From DATLWR01 sp035576205 (GTDB taxonomy: Bacteria > Pseudomonadota > Zetaproteobacteria > Mariprofundales > Mariprofundaceae): a DNA stretch of 8,194 nt. Where the stretch lies: assembly GCA_035576205.1 (NCBI GenBank), contig DATLWR010000161.1, positions 1 through 8,194 on the forward strand, read 5' to 3'. Each line of letters begins with the position of its first letter. Within the stretch, counting starts at the first letter, position 1. Shown piece after piece: positions 1 to 7,493 of this stretch. The notes under the pieces are model-generated. The model saw nothing but the letters and a program-made list of their open reading frames with translations, had not been told where the DNA came from and did no database searches. A program made the translations under genes and the position numbers.

Positions 1-59
1 GCCTGCCGCACCTCGGCGATGACGCGATCCGTTTTTGACTTCGCATCATCGCTGATCAT
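1..59 (-). CDS. 5' end of an unidentified gene downstream of prlC (partial)
   Basis: An ATG at 59-57 on the minus strand opens a frame that runs off the left edge without a stop. The visible product is MISDDAKSKTDRVIAEVRQ (19 residues), a charged, probably helical N-terminus with no signal peptide. The gene begins 9 bases after the prlC stop in the same direction, and the purine run AGGGGG in that gap can act as a ribosome binding site, so co-transcription with prlC is likely. Too little is present to recognise a family, and I assign no function. The call rests on position, spacing and an open frame only. Confidence 0.45.
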   Translation of the reverse strand, partial: MISDDAKSKTDRVIAEVRQ

Positions 60-68
60 GCTGGCCCC

Positions 69-2129
<2,061 letters not shown>

Positions 2130-2211
2130 GCCGGCAACGATGGCGAGCGGATGCAGCAAAGACAAGTCCCTACCAAGTCCAAACCGTATCCTTATCCGCA
2201 TCTCACCCTGT

Positions 2212-2239
2212 GTTCTTTCTTGCGTGCCCGAGAAAGAAC
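2212..2239. repeat. Inverted repeat, 9-bp arms, upstream of prlC
   Basis: GTTCTTTCT (2212-2220) and AGAAAGAAC (2231-2239) are perfect inverted copies separated by a 10-base loop. A third partial copy, AAAGAAAGG, follows at 2241-2249. The pyrimidine/purine-rich stem followed by a CACCCCG stretch resembles dispersed intergenic repeats seen in many GC-rich proteobacterial genomes. That resemblance is from memory and untested. The element lies inside the untranslated region upstream of prlC. It could form a hairpin in the prlC leader, but it has no U-tract typical of a terminator. Confidence 0.6.
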
Positions 2240-2260
2240 CAAAGAAAGGCACCCCGAGAC

Positions 2261-2354
2261 CAGTCAGCCCTTCGGGTACCCGGTCCTGCATGTCCGGAAG
2301 CGGTCGCGACTTCGCTGCTTTGCCCCGTTTCCGGACATTTGTCCCGGCCGACTG
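2261..2354. repeat. Nested palindromic element in the hemC-prlC spacer
   Basis: Three symmetric layers are visible. The outer arms are CAGTCAGCC (2261-2269) and GGCCGACTG (2346-2354), complementary at 8 of 9 positions. The inner arms are ATGTCCGGAA (2290-2299) and TTCCGGACAT (2329-2338), perfect over 10 bp with a 29-base loop. A local palindrome, CGGGTACCCG, lies at 2273-2282. I find no credible gene: the long open frames crossing this region on the plus strand run antisense into prlC and hemC. Together with the 2212-2239 inverted repeat it forms a structured block of about 140 bp that looks like a REP/MITE-like intergenic element. Function unknown. Confidence 0.55.
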
Positions 2355-2365
2355 CTAGCGGGGCA

Positions 2366-2401
2366 CAAAAACACAAAAGGCAGGGCCGCGGCCCTGCCTT
2401 T
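2366..2401 (-). terminator. Rho-independent terminator of hemC
   Basis: The segment 2379-2398 is a perfect 20-bp palindrome built around CCGCGG (arms GGCAGGGCCG / CGGCCCTGCC). It extends by AAA/TTT to a 26-bp perfect palindrome at 2376-2401. Read on the minus strand, the stem is followed by TTTTGTGTTTTTGTG, a U-rich tract, 19 bases after the hemC stop. On the plus strand only three T residues follow, so it mainly serves hemC. It separates hemC from prlC transcriptionally. Confidence 0.85.
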
Positions 2402-2419
2402 CAAGTGGTCCGAATGGGC

Positions 2420-3343
2420 TTAATGACCGGCGTAAAGGCGCTCGAGGATCTCGCGGCCGCCGGCGGCGAGAATCTCGTCGGCGAGCCGGATACCGAGCGC
2501 TTCGGCATCGGCAGCGGGTGCTTCGGCCTCGCGGCGGATCACCTTCGAGCCATCCACTTCGCCGACCAGCCCCGCCAGATGCACGGTATCGCCATTCAGC
2601 GTCGCAAAGGCTGCGATCGGCACCTGGCAGCCGCCTTCCAGCCTCGCCAGGAAGGCGCGCTCGGCCTTCGTGCGCACCACCGTCTCGGGATCGTTGAGCC
2701 TGTCCACCAGCGCGTTGATCGTATCATCCGCGTCGCGCGTCTGGATGCCGAGCGTGCCCTGCGCCACGGCCGGCAGCATAATGGAAGTGTCGAGAAACTG
2801 GTGCATCTGCCCCTCCATGCCCATACGGCGCACGCCGGCGGCGGCGAGGATCACGGCATCGACCTCGTTGCCCAGCTTGGAGAGCCGTGTCTGGATGTTG
2901 CCGCGAATGGAGACGAACTTGAACGTCGGATATTTGTCCTGCAGCTGCGCGATACGGCGCAGGCTGGAGGTGCCGATGCGCGCCCCTGCCGGCAGCGTAT
3001 CGAAGCTGCCGCCGGTGATAGTGGCCACCGCGTCGCGCGGATCCTCGCGCTTCGGGTTGGCACGGATCGAGGTCCCCTCGGGGAGCTGGGTCGGCACGTC
3101 CTTCATCGAATGCACGGCAATGTCGGCACGTCCGTCGAGCAGCGCCTCGTCGATCTCCTTGGTGAACAGTCCCTTGCCGCCCACCTGCGCCAGCGGCACG
3201 TCGAGAATCTTGTCGCCCTTGGTGACGATCTTGACCAGCTCCGTGGTCACCCCCGGATCGAGCCGCTGCAGTTCCGCGGCGACATGTTCGGCCTGCCAGA
3301 GGGCAAGCGGCGAACGGCGGGTAGCGATACGAATATGAGTCAC
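2420..3343 (-). CDS. hemC: Hydroxymethylbilane synthase (porphobilinogen deaminase)
   Basis: HemC condenses four porphobilinogen molecules into hydroxymethylbilane in cytoplasmic tetrapyrrole (heme) synthesis. The 307-residue product has full family length. Visible landmarks are TRRSPLALWQ at the N-terminus (residues 8-17), the catalytic Asp82 in HSMKDVP, the substrate-binding arginines 129-130 in SSLRR, R147 and R153 in the RGN..TR stretch, PAVAQGTLGI (191-200), and Cys239 in EGGCQVPIA, which carries the dipyrromethane cofactor. The start codon is GTG, fixed by a GGAGGT ribosome binding site 5 bases upstream and by the N-terminal alignment. It lies 72 bp downstream of the NlpC/P60 gene on the same strand, so the two may share a transcript; I see no convincing promoter in the gap. 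It is followed directly by a terminator, not by hemD as in many proteobacteria. Demand for heme fits the c-type cytochromes encoded nearby, but that link is only contextual. Confidence 0.97.
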   Translation of the reverse strand: MTHIRIATRRSPLALWQAEHVAAELQRLDPGVTTELVKIVTKGDKILDVPLAQVGGKGLFTKEIDEALLDGRADIAVHSMKDVPTQLPEGTSIRANPKREDPRDAVATITGGSFDTLPAGARIGTSSLRRIAQLQDKYPTFKFVSIRGNIQTRLSKLGNEVDAVILAAAGVRRMGMEGQMHQFLDTSIMLPAVAQGTLGIQTRDADDTINALVDRLNDPETVVRTKAERAFLARLEGGCQVPIAAFATLNGDTVHLAGLVGEVDGSKVIRREAEAPAADAEALGIRLADEILAAGGREILERLYAGH

Positions 3344-3348
3344 GGGCG

Positions 3349-3354
3349 ACCTCC
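3349..3354 (-). promoter_or_regulatory. Ribosome binding site of hemC
   Basis: GGAGGT on the minus strand lies 5 bases ahead of the GTG at 3343. This near-consensus Shine-Dalgarno is what fixes the non-ATG start of hemC. Confidence 0.8.
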
Positions 3355-3415
3355 AGCAATCAAGGGATACGAACCTTAACGGCTGGCGGCTTTTCGCACA
3401 AAGGGAGGAGAGGGA

Positions 3416-3925
3416 TCAGATCGTGGAGTCGTAGTGCAGAACGCGGACGGCCTTCAGATAGACATCGGACCAGTAGGGGGAATCGAGTTCGGAGAGCATG
3501 ACGCCACGCGTTTTCGAGGCATGGATGAATTGGCCGCGACCGACGTAGATGCCGACATGCAGCACCGTCGCGGAGATGCGGAACACCAGGATATCGCCAA
3601 TGGCGAGCCGGTTCCTGGCAACATGCCGGCCGGTCTGGGCCAGCAGCTCCGTCGAGCGGGGGATATCGAGCCCCAGCACCTGCTTGTAGGTGAGATTCAC
3701 GAAGCCGGAGCAATCCACGCCGTGCCGGTCATAGCCGCCGTATTCGTAGGGCACGCCCTCCCAACGGGCGAAATGCTGCAGCAGCAACTGACGGACCCGG
3801 GTGTCGGACATCTGCTCCATGCCGCCCCTGGCCACCCAGCTCACCTCGGCGGCCTGCAGGCTGACGGTCGCTGCGAACAGCACCAGCACGGCCATGGCCA
3901 GCCGCGTCCAGGTCAGACGGTTCAT
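3416..3925 (-). CDS. Exported NlpC/P60-family cell-wall peptidase
   Basis: NlpC/P60 enzymes are cysteine peptidases that cut peptide cross-links or stem peptides of peptidoglycan in the periplasm. From the start chosen here the product has 169 residues. The hydrophobic segment LAMAVLVLFAATVSLQA (about 9-25) is a Sec signal peptide with likely cleavage before AEVSW; there is no lipobox Cys, so it is probably soluble rather than a lipoprotein. The catalytic domain spans about 41-165 with Cys72 in DCSGF, His123 in LHVGIY and His135 in FIHAS, the expected triad. The start is uncertain: ATGs cluster at 3934, 3931 and 3925 without a clear Shine-Dalgarno, and the frame is open to 4036. I chose 3925 because it puts a short charged n-region (MNRLTWTR) ahead of the hydrophobic core. 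It is divergent from the cytochrome operon and 72 bp upstream of hemC. It resembles MepS/NlpC endopeptidases; the exact bond cleaved cannot be told. Confidence 0.88.
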   Translation of the reverse strand: MNRLTWTRLAMAVLVLFAATVSLQAAEVSWVARGGMEQMSDTRVRQLLLQHFARWEGVPYEYGGYDRHGVDCSGFVNLTYKQVLGLDIPRSTELLAQTGRHVARNRLAIGDILVFRISATVLHVGIYVGRGQFIHASKTRGVMLSELDSPYWSDVYLKAVRVLHYDSTI

Positions 3926-4011
3926 CACCATCATCACCCGGGGATCGCGCGGAATCTGTCCCAGCCACCAGAAAAGCAGTTCCGTCATGCCTGTCATGGT
4001 AACCACACGAG

Positions 4012-4017
4012 AATATA
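4012..4017 (-). promoter_or_regulatory. Possible -10 element for the NlpC/P60 gene
   Basis: On the minus strand 4017-4012 reads TATATT, five of six matches to TATAAT, in an otherwise GC-rich spacer. No good -35 hexamer is found at 16-18 bp, so this is a weak call. If used, the leader to the start at 3925 would be about 80 bases. The tandem repeat at 4058-4075 lies about 40 bases further upstream, so a regulator bound there could act on both divergent genes. Confidence 0.3.
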
Positions 4018-4057
4018 AGGCCGTGCGCCTGGTCACAGGCTGAAAGAAGCCACAAAA

Positions 4058-4075
4058 CGTTCAGTTTCGGTTCAG
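4058..4075 (+). promoter_or_regulatory. PhoP-box-type direct repeat ahead of the cytochrome operon
   Basis: CGTTCA (4058-4063), five bases, then GGTTCA (4069-4074), with both copies followed by G. The layout, two hexamers with 11-bp periodicity, is the binding architecture of OmpR/PhoP-family regulators; the enterobacterial PhoP box is GTTTA-N5-GTTTA with a preceding T or G. A matching PhoP-like regulator is encoded in the operon just downstream. The box overlaps where a -35 would sit for the -10 candidate at 4084-4089, typical of activated promoters lacking a good -35. Binding is inferred, not shown. Confidence 0.5.
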
Positions 4076-4083
4076 TGGCCATA

Positions 4084-4089
4084 CATAAA
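4084..4089 (+). promoter_or_regulatory. Candidate -10 element of the SHP-DHC operon
   Basis: CATAAA matches TATAAT at four of six positions and sits in a short AT-rich patch 9 bases after the tandem repeat. No consensus -35 is present at 17 bp. Transcription from here would give a leader of about 105-110 bases before the ATG at 4204. That leader contains a small inverted repeat TCATG/CATGA (4150-4154, 4159-4163). I see no riboswitch or other gene in 3926-4203. Confidence 0.35.
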
Positions 4090-4203
4090 GTGCGGCCTAT
4101 GCAGGAAGGGCGCGCGACGACCTCTCCCGTCAGGGAGCCGCGGATCCGGTCATGTGGCCATGATCGCGGGTCGCAATCATACCCCCGAAGCGAAGGAGAT
4201 ATC

Positions 4204-4599
4204 ATGAAACGATTCCTGATTCTGATCATGTTCGGACTCATCCCCCTCTCGGCCATCGCCGCCGGCGATGCGGTAAGCGGCCTGCTGGCCGGCTATAAAG
4301 CCGAAGGGGCCGGCAATTTCTCCGCCGAACGCGGCAAGACCATGTGGAACGAACAGCATGCCCAGGCCGACGGCAAGGTCAGCTGCGCCTCCTGCCACGG
4401 TGCCGACCTGACCAAGGCCGGCGAACACATGAAAACAGGCAAGCTGATCGAACCGATGGCGCCGAGCGTCAATCCGGAACGCCTGACCGATCCGGCCAAG
4501 GTCGAAAAGTGGTTCCTGCGCAACTGCAAGAGTACGCTTGGCTGCGAATGCACCGCACAGGAAAAAGGCGATTTCCTGGCTTATATTCAAACGAACTGA
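4204..4599 (+). CDS. shp: SHP-type monoheme cytochrome c (DUF1924)
   Basis: This is a periplasmic cytochrome c of the sphaeroides heme protein family. Family members carry a high-spin or weakly ligated heme whose Asn ligand can leave, so O2, NO or similar ligands bind. The 131-residue precursor has a Sec signal peptide (about 1-20, cleavage LSAIAA before GDAV). Cys61, Cys64 and His65 in CASCH bind the heme. The C-terminal motif RNCKSTLGCECT (106-117) is the family signature. By its spacing from the heme site and its adjacent Cys pair, Asn107 is the likeliest distal ligand, with a probable Cys108-Cys116 disulfide; Asn90 in PSVNPERLTD is a less likely candidate. This assignment draws on my recollection of the Rhodobacter protein. 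Cys114 replaces the Arg I expect in GREC. The start at 4204 follows AAGGAG by 5 bases; the upstream open frame lacks sense. It is first gene of the operon, 37 bp before dhc. Confidence 0.9.
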   Translation: MKRFLILIMFGLIPLSAIAAGDAVSGLLAGYKAEGAGNFSAERGKTMWNEQHAQADGKVSCASCHGADLTKAGEHMKTGKLIEPMAPSVNPERLTDPAKVEKWFLRNCKSTLGCECTAQEKGDFLAYIQTN

Positions 4600-4623
4600 A
4601 ACCCAAGCAAACTGAAACAGATC

Positions 4624-4629
4624 AAGGAG
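4624..4629 (+). promoter_or_regulatory. Ribosome binding site of dhc (decides start)
   Basis: AAGGAG lies 7 bases before the ATG at 4637 but only 4 bases before an in-frame GTG at 4634. The spacing favours the ATG. The change is one residue and does not alter the signal peptide. Confidence 0.7.
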
Positions 4630-4636
4630 CGACGTG

Positions 4637-5203
4637 ATGAATGGAAAAAAGATCTTCGGTAGCCTGCTGATGGCCGGCTGCCTGACCGTGGCAATCAGCG
4701 GCATCGCCTACAGCGAGGACGACGACGAGCGTGGCGAGCGCGGTGCATACGCCCGCACCTCCGATGTGCCGCCGGTGACCAACAAGCAGTACGCCACCGA
4801 ATGCGGCAGCTGCCATTTCGCCTACCAGCCGGGCTGGCTGCCGGAACGCTCCTGGCGCAAGCTGATGGGAAGCCTCAACGACCACTTCGGCGAGAATGCC
4901 GAACTGAGCGACGCCACGCGCGAGCAGCTCACCAACTATCTGGTCGGCCACGCCGCCGACGTGCTGCCGAACCGCATGAGCCGCCGGATCCTCTCCGCAC
5001 TGAAGGCCGACGAGGCGCCGCTGCGCATCTCCGAACTGGGCTTCATGCGCCGCGAACATCGCGAGATCCCGCGCCGCATGGTCCAGGATAACCCGAAAGT
5101 CGGCTCGCTTTCGAGCTGCCAGGCATGCCATACTCAGGCTGCCGGCGGCTTCTTCAACGAAGGCGGAATCAACATTCCGGGTTACGGCCGCTACGAAGAC
5201 TGA
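4637..5203 (+). CDS. dhc: Diheme cytochrome c (DHC family), electron donor to SHP
   Basis: DHC is a soluble periplasmic diheme c-type cytochrome known to pass electrons to SHP. The 188-residue precursor has a Sec signal peptide (residues 1-26, cleavage near AYS/EDDD) and an acidic stretch just after it. Two heme-binding sites are present: CGSCH (56-60) in the N-terminal domain and CQACH (161-165) near the C-terminus. His83 in NDHFGE and His141 in RREHREI are conserved-looking and are my inferred distal ligands, giving two bis-His low-spin hemes as in the characterised protein. The sequences SCHFAYQPGWLPERSW (58-73) and INIPGYGRYED at the end are strong family marks. The gene lies 37 bp after shp and 12 bp before the PepSY gene. 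The cytochrome b gene that often follows dhc elsewhere is not here. The Cys15 in LMAGC is inside the hydrophobic core and is a poor lipobox. Confidence 0.93.
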   Translation: MNGKKIFGSLLMAGCLTVAISGIAYSEDDDERGERGAYARTSDVPPVTNKQYATECGSCHFAYQPGWLPERSWRKLMGSLNDHFGENAELSDATREQLTNYLVGHAADVLPNRMSRRILSALKADEAPLRISELGFMRREHREIPRRMVQDNPKVGSLSSCQACHTQAAGGFFNEGGINIPGYGRYED

Positions 5204-5215
5204 GGATAGAGACGG

Positions 5216-5503
5216 ATGCTGCGATTCCTCCTTGTGCTGCTCCTGGGCCTGCCAGCGGTAGCGCTGGCCGAAGGTGACCATGACCGCGCCCTGCTGCTGC
5301 GGCACAAGGGGGAAATCCTGCCGCTGACCGAGATCCTGCACCGCGTATCCCGCCAATACCCCGGCCAGGCACTGGAGGTCGAACTGAAGGAGCGCAAGCC
5401 GCACCCTGTCTACGAAATCGAGATGCTTGGCGATGACGGCGTGGTCCGCGAAATCCTGGTCGATGCGGTCGATGGCCATGTCATCGACGCCAAAACCGAC
5501 TGA
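5216..5503 (+). CDS. Small exported PepSY-domain protein
   Basis: This 95-residue precursor has a clear Sec signal peptide (LRFLLVLLLGLPAVALA, cleavage near residue 18-19) and one PepSY domain (about 30-91). The domain has a helical first half (EILPLTEILHRVSRQYPGQ) and the typical strand pair around VYEIEML and EILVDAVDGHVID, with the aspartate-glycine turn of the family. PepSY domains are found in periplasmic or extracellular inhibitors and in sensor-associated proteins; small exported ones are often encoded next to PhoPQ-like systems. Here the stop TGA overlaps the ATG of the response regulator by one base (TGATG), so its translation is coupled to the regulator. I infer that it modulates the kinase encoded downstream or reports a periplasmic condition; its sequence does not reveal a ligand. 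No Cys, so no heme attachment. A weak ribosome site (GAGG) overlaps the dhc stop. Confidence 0.85.
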   Translation: MLRFLLVLLLGLPAVALAEGDHDRALLLRHKGEILPLTEILHRVSRQYPGQALEVELKERKPHPVYEIEMLGDDGVVREILVDAVDGHVIDAKTD

Positions 5504-6192
5504 TGCGGCTGCTGCTTGTCGAGGACGACCGCCAGCTGTCGGCGGAACTCGCCGGCCAGCTGCAGGCGCGCGGCTTCGCCGTCGACCAGGTGTTCGACGG
5601 TAACGAAGCCGCCTTCATGGGCGAAAACGAACCTTACGACATCATGGTCCTCGACCTCGGCCTGCCCGAAAAGCCGGGGCTGGAGGTGTTGCGTCACTGG
5701 CGGGCCCGGCAGATCGATGCGCCGGTACTGATCCTGACCGCCCGCGACACATGGAACGAGAAGGTGGAGGGCTTCCGCGCCGGTGCCGACGACTACCTGA
5801 CCAAGCCCTTCCACTTCGAGGAACTGCTGGTACGGCTGGAGGCACTGATCCGCCGCACCAAGGGCAGCACGAGTTCGGTCATCCAGGCCGGCAACCTGAA
5901 GCTCGACGAGGCGACGCAGACGGTGGAACGCCGGATCGGCAACCGGACGGAAACCCTCGAACTGACCGGCATGGAGTTCCGCCTGCTGCGCTATCTGATG
6001 CTGCAACCCGGCCATGTGTTCAGCGAATCGCACCTGCTGGAGCACGTCTACGATTACGACGCCGAGAAGGAGAGCAACGTCATCGAGGTGTTCATCAGCC
6101 GGCTGCGCAAGAAACTCGGCAAGGACTGCATCCGCACCCGCCGCGGCCAGGGATACAGCTTTGTCCCGGATGGCGACCCGGACGGCACATGA
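5503..6192 (+). CDS. OmpR/PhoP-family response regulator
   Basis: A 229-residue cytoplasmic transcription regulator. The receiver domain (1-118) has the acidic pair Asp8-Asp9, phospho-acceptor Asp51 in VLDLGLP, Thr79 in ILTARD and Lys101 in LTKPF, all needed for phosphorylation. The C-terminal winged-helix DNA-binding domain (about 128-222) shows LTGMEFRLLRYL, a recognition helix in ESNVIEVFISRLRKKL (190-205) and the wing IRTRRGQGYSF. Overall it is closest in feel to PhoP/QseB-type regulators. The start codon overlaps the PepSY stop by one base; its own stop overlaps the kinase ATG (ATGA). It probably controls its own operon through the tandem repeat at 4058-4075, which has the spacing used by this family. 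Target and signal are inferred from context only. Confidence 0.95.
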   Translation: MRLLLVEDDRQLSAELAGQLQARGFAVDQVFDGNEAAFMGENEPYDIMVLDLGLPEKPGLEVLRHWRARQIDAPVLILTARDTWNEKVEGFRAGADDYLTKPFHFEELLVRLEALIRRTKGSTSSVIQAGNLKLDEATQTVERRIGNRTETLELTGMEFRLLRYLMLQPGHVFSESHLLEHVYDYDAEKESNVIEVFISRLRKKLGKDCIRTRRGQGYSFVPDGDPDGT

Positions 6193-7493
6193 GATCGCTG
6201 AGCCGCCAGCTCGCCGTGAGCCTTGCCGTCAGCCTGGCCACTTTCTTCGTGGTACAGGCGGTGATGGTGGTCGTCGAGGTGCGCTCGCTCAACGAGGATA
6301 CGGTGGTCTCCCGCATGCACCATGATGCCGAGGAACTGATGGCTGCCCTCGACATCGCCGCCCCGAACCTCGCCATCGACTGGTCGCATGTGCCGACGAT
6401 TTACGAACGCCCCTTTTCCGGCCACTACTTCCAGTTCCGCATGGAGAACCAGTCGCTGCGCTCGCGCTCGCTGTGGGACGAGGAGCTGCCGGTGGTCGAT
6501 GCCGGCGACCAGCGCGAGATCAGCGGCCCGGCCGGCCAGCAACTGCTGCTGCTCGGCAAACAGTACATGCTGCACGGCCAGCCCGTGCAACTGACCATCG
6601 GCGAGGACATCTCGCAGCTCGAGCAAACTGCCGGCACCTTTCTCGAACGCCTGCTGCTCACCTCCTTTATCGCCCTGCTGGTGCTGCTCGCCATGCAGGT
6701 CTGGTTCATCCGCCGGGGGCTGTCGCCGCTCAACAAGCTCAAGGACGAATTGCAGCTGCTCGAAGCCGGCGAAATCGACTCCCTGCAACAACCGGTACCG
6801 GCCGAGATCGAACCGCTGGTCGCCGAGGCGAACCGGCTGCTCGTGGCCATTCGCCAGCGGCTGGAACGCTCGCGCAATGCCATCGGCAACCTGGCGCACG
6901 CCCTGAAAACCCCGCTCACCGTGGCCACGCAGATCCTCGAACGAGAACCGAGCAATCAGGATCGCCGGGAGCTGCAGCAGCAGATCGGCCTGATCCAGCA
7001 GCGCATCCAGCGCGAGCTGTCGCATGCGCGCATGGCCGGCCAGTCACCCGGCGGCTTCTGGCGCAGTCCCGTCACCGATATCCAGGATCTGGTGAACACC
7101 ATGCAGCGCATCCATCGCAAAACGATCGGCAGCCGGCTGCAACTGGCCGCCGACAGCGTGCTGCGCGCCGACCGCGAGGACATGATGGAGCTGGTCGGCA
7201 ACCTGCTCGATAACGCCTGCAAATGGGCTGCCGGCGAGGTACGGCTAGGCGTGACCGAACATCCGCTGACCATCATCGTCGAGGACGATGGCCCGGGCAT
7301 GGACGAGCCGACCCGCGAGCGGGTGCTCGGCCGCGGCGTGCGCGCCGACGAATCGAAAGCCGGCCACGGCCTGGGGCTCGCCATTGTCAGCGACCTGGTG
7401 AACGCCTATGCAGGCAGCCTCGAACTCGACCGGTCGCCGGAACTTGGCGGCCTCAAGGTCACCGTGCAGCTGCCGGTGGACATGCAGTCCTGA
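6189..7493 (+). CDS. PhoQ-like sensor histidine kinase
   Basis: A 434-residue inner-membrane kinase. TM1 is at about 10-30, the periplasmic sensor at about 31-153, and TM2 at about 154-174, followed by a HAMP-like linker. The dimerisation/phosphorylation box is GNLAHALKTPLTV with His237, very like the PhoQ box (THSLKTPLAV). The ATPase has the N-box NLLDNACKWA (Asn342), G1 DDGPGM (366-371) and G2 GHGLGLAI (392-399). The sensor region has PFSGHYFQF (75-83) and LRSRSLWDEELP (90-101), a pattern I associate with a subgroup of such kinases. It lacks an obvious acidic cluster like the Mg2+-binding patch of PhoQ, so a different signal is likely. The ATG overlaps the regulator stop by 4 bases. An open frame upstream to 5751 is only the regulator read out of frame. 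As the last gene of the SHP-DHC operon, it may sense a redox, heme-ligand or envelope cue; this is inference. Confidence 0.94.
   Translation: MRSLSRQLAVSLAVSLATFFVVQAVMVVVEVRSLNEDTVVSRMHHDAEELMAALDIAAPNLAIDWSHVPTIYERPFSGHYFQFRMENQSLRSRSLWDEELPVVDAGDQREISGPAGQQLLLLGKQYMLHGQPVQLTIGEDISQLEQTAGTFLERLLLTSFIALLVLLAMQVWFIRRGLSPLNKLKDELQLLEAGEIDSLQQPVPAEIEPLVAEANRLLVAIRQRLERSRNAIGNLAHALKTPLTVATQILEREPSNQDRRELQQQIGLIQQRIQRELSHARMAGQSPGGFWRSPVTDIQDLVNTMQRIHRKTIGSRLQLAADSVLRADREDMMELVGNLLDNACKWAAGEVRLGVTEHPLTIIVEDDGPGMDEPTRERVLGRGVRADESKAGHGLGLAIVSDLVNAYAGSLELDRSPELGGLKVTVQLPVDMQS

Noticed and set aside
2150..2200. Promoter for prlC
   Set aside because: TTGGAC and similar hexamers occur on the minus strand, but no pair with acceptable spacing and a credible -10 could be found.
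2130..2291. N-terminal extension of the M3 peptidase (54 extra residues)
   Set aside because: The extension encodes intergenic-repeat sequence, and the M3 alignment begins at MSETLSSSTNPLL. The ATG at 2201 remains a minor alternative.
4637..4681. DHC as a lipoprotein through Cys15 in LMAGC
   Set aside because: Cys15 falls in the middle of the hydrophobic core, the -3 residue is Met rather than Leu, and a better signal peptidase I site follows at AYS/ED.
5751..7493. A 580-residue version of the histidine kinase starting inside the response regulator
   Set aside because: The first 146 codons are the regulator gene read out of frame. The kinase begins at 6189 in a standard ATGA overlap, directly ahead of its first membrane helix.
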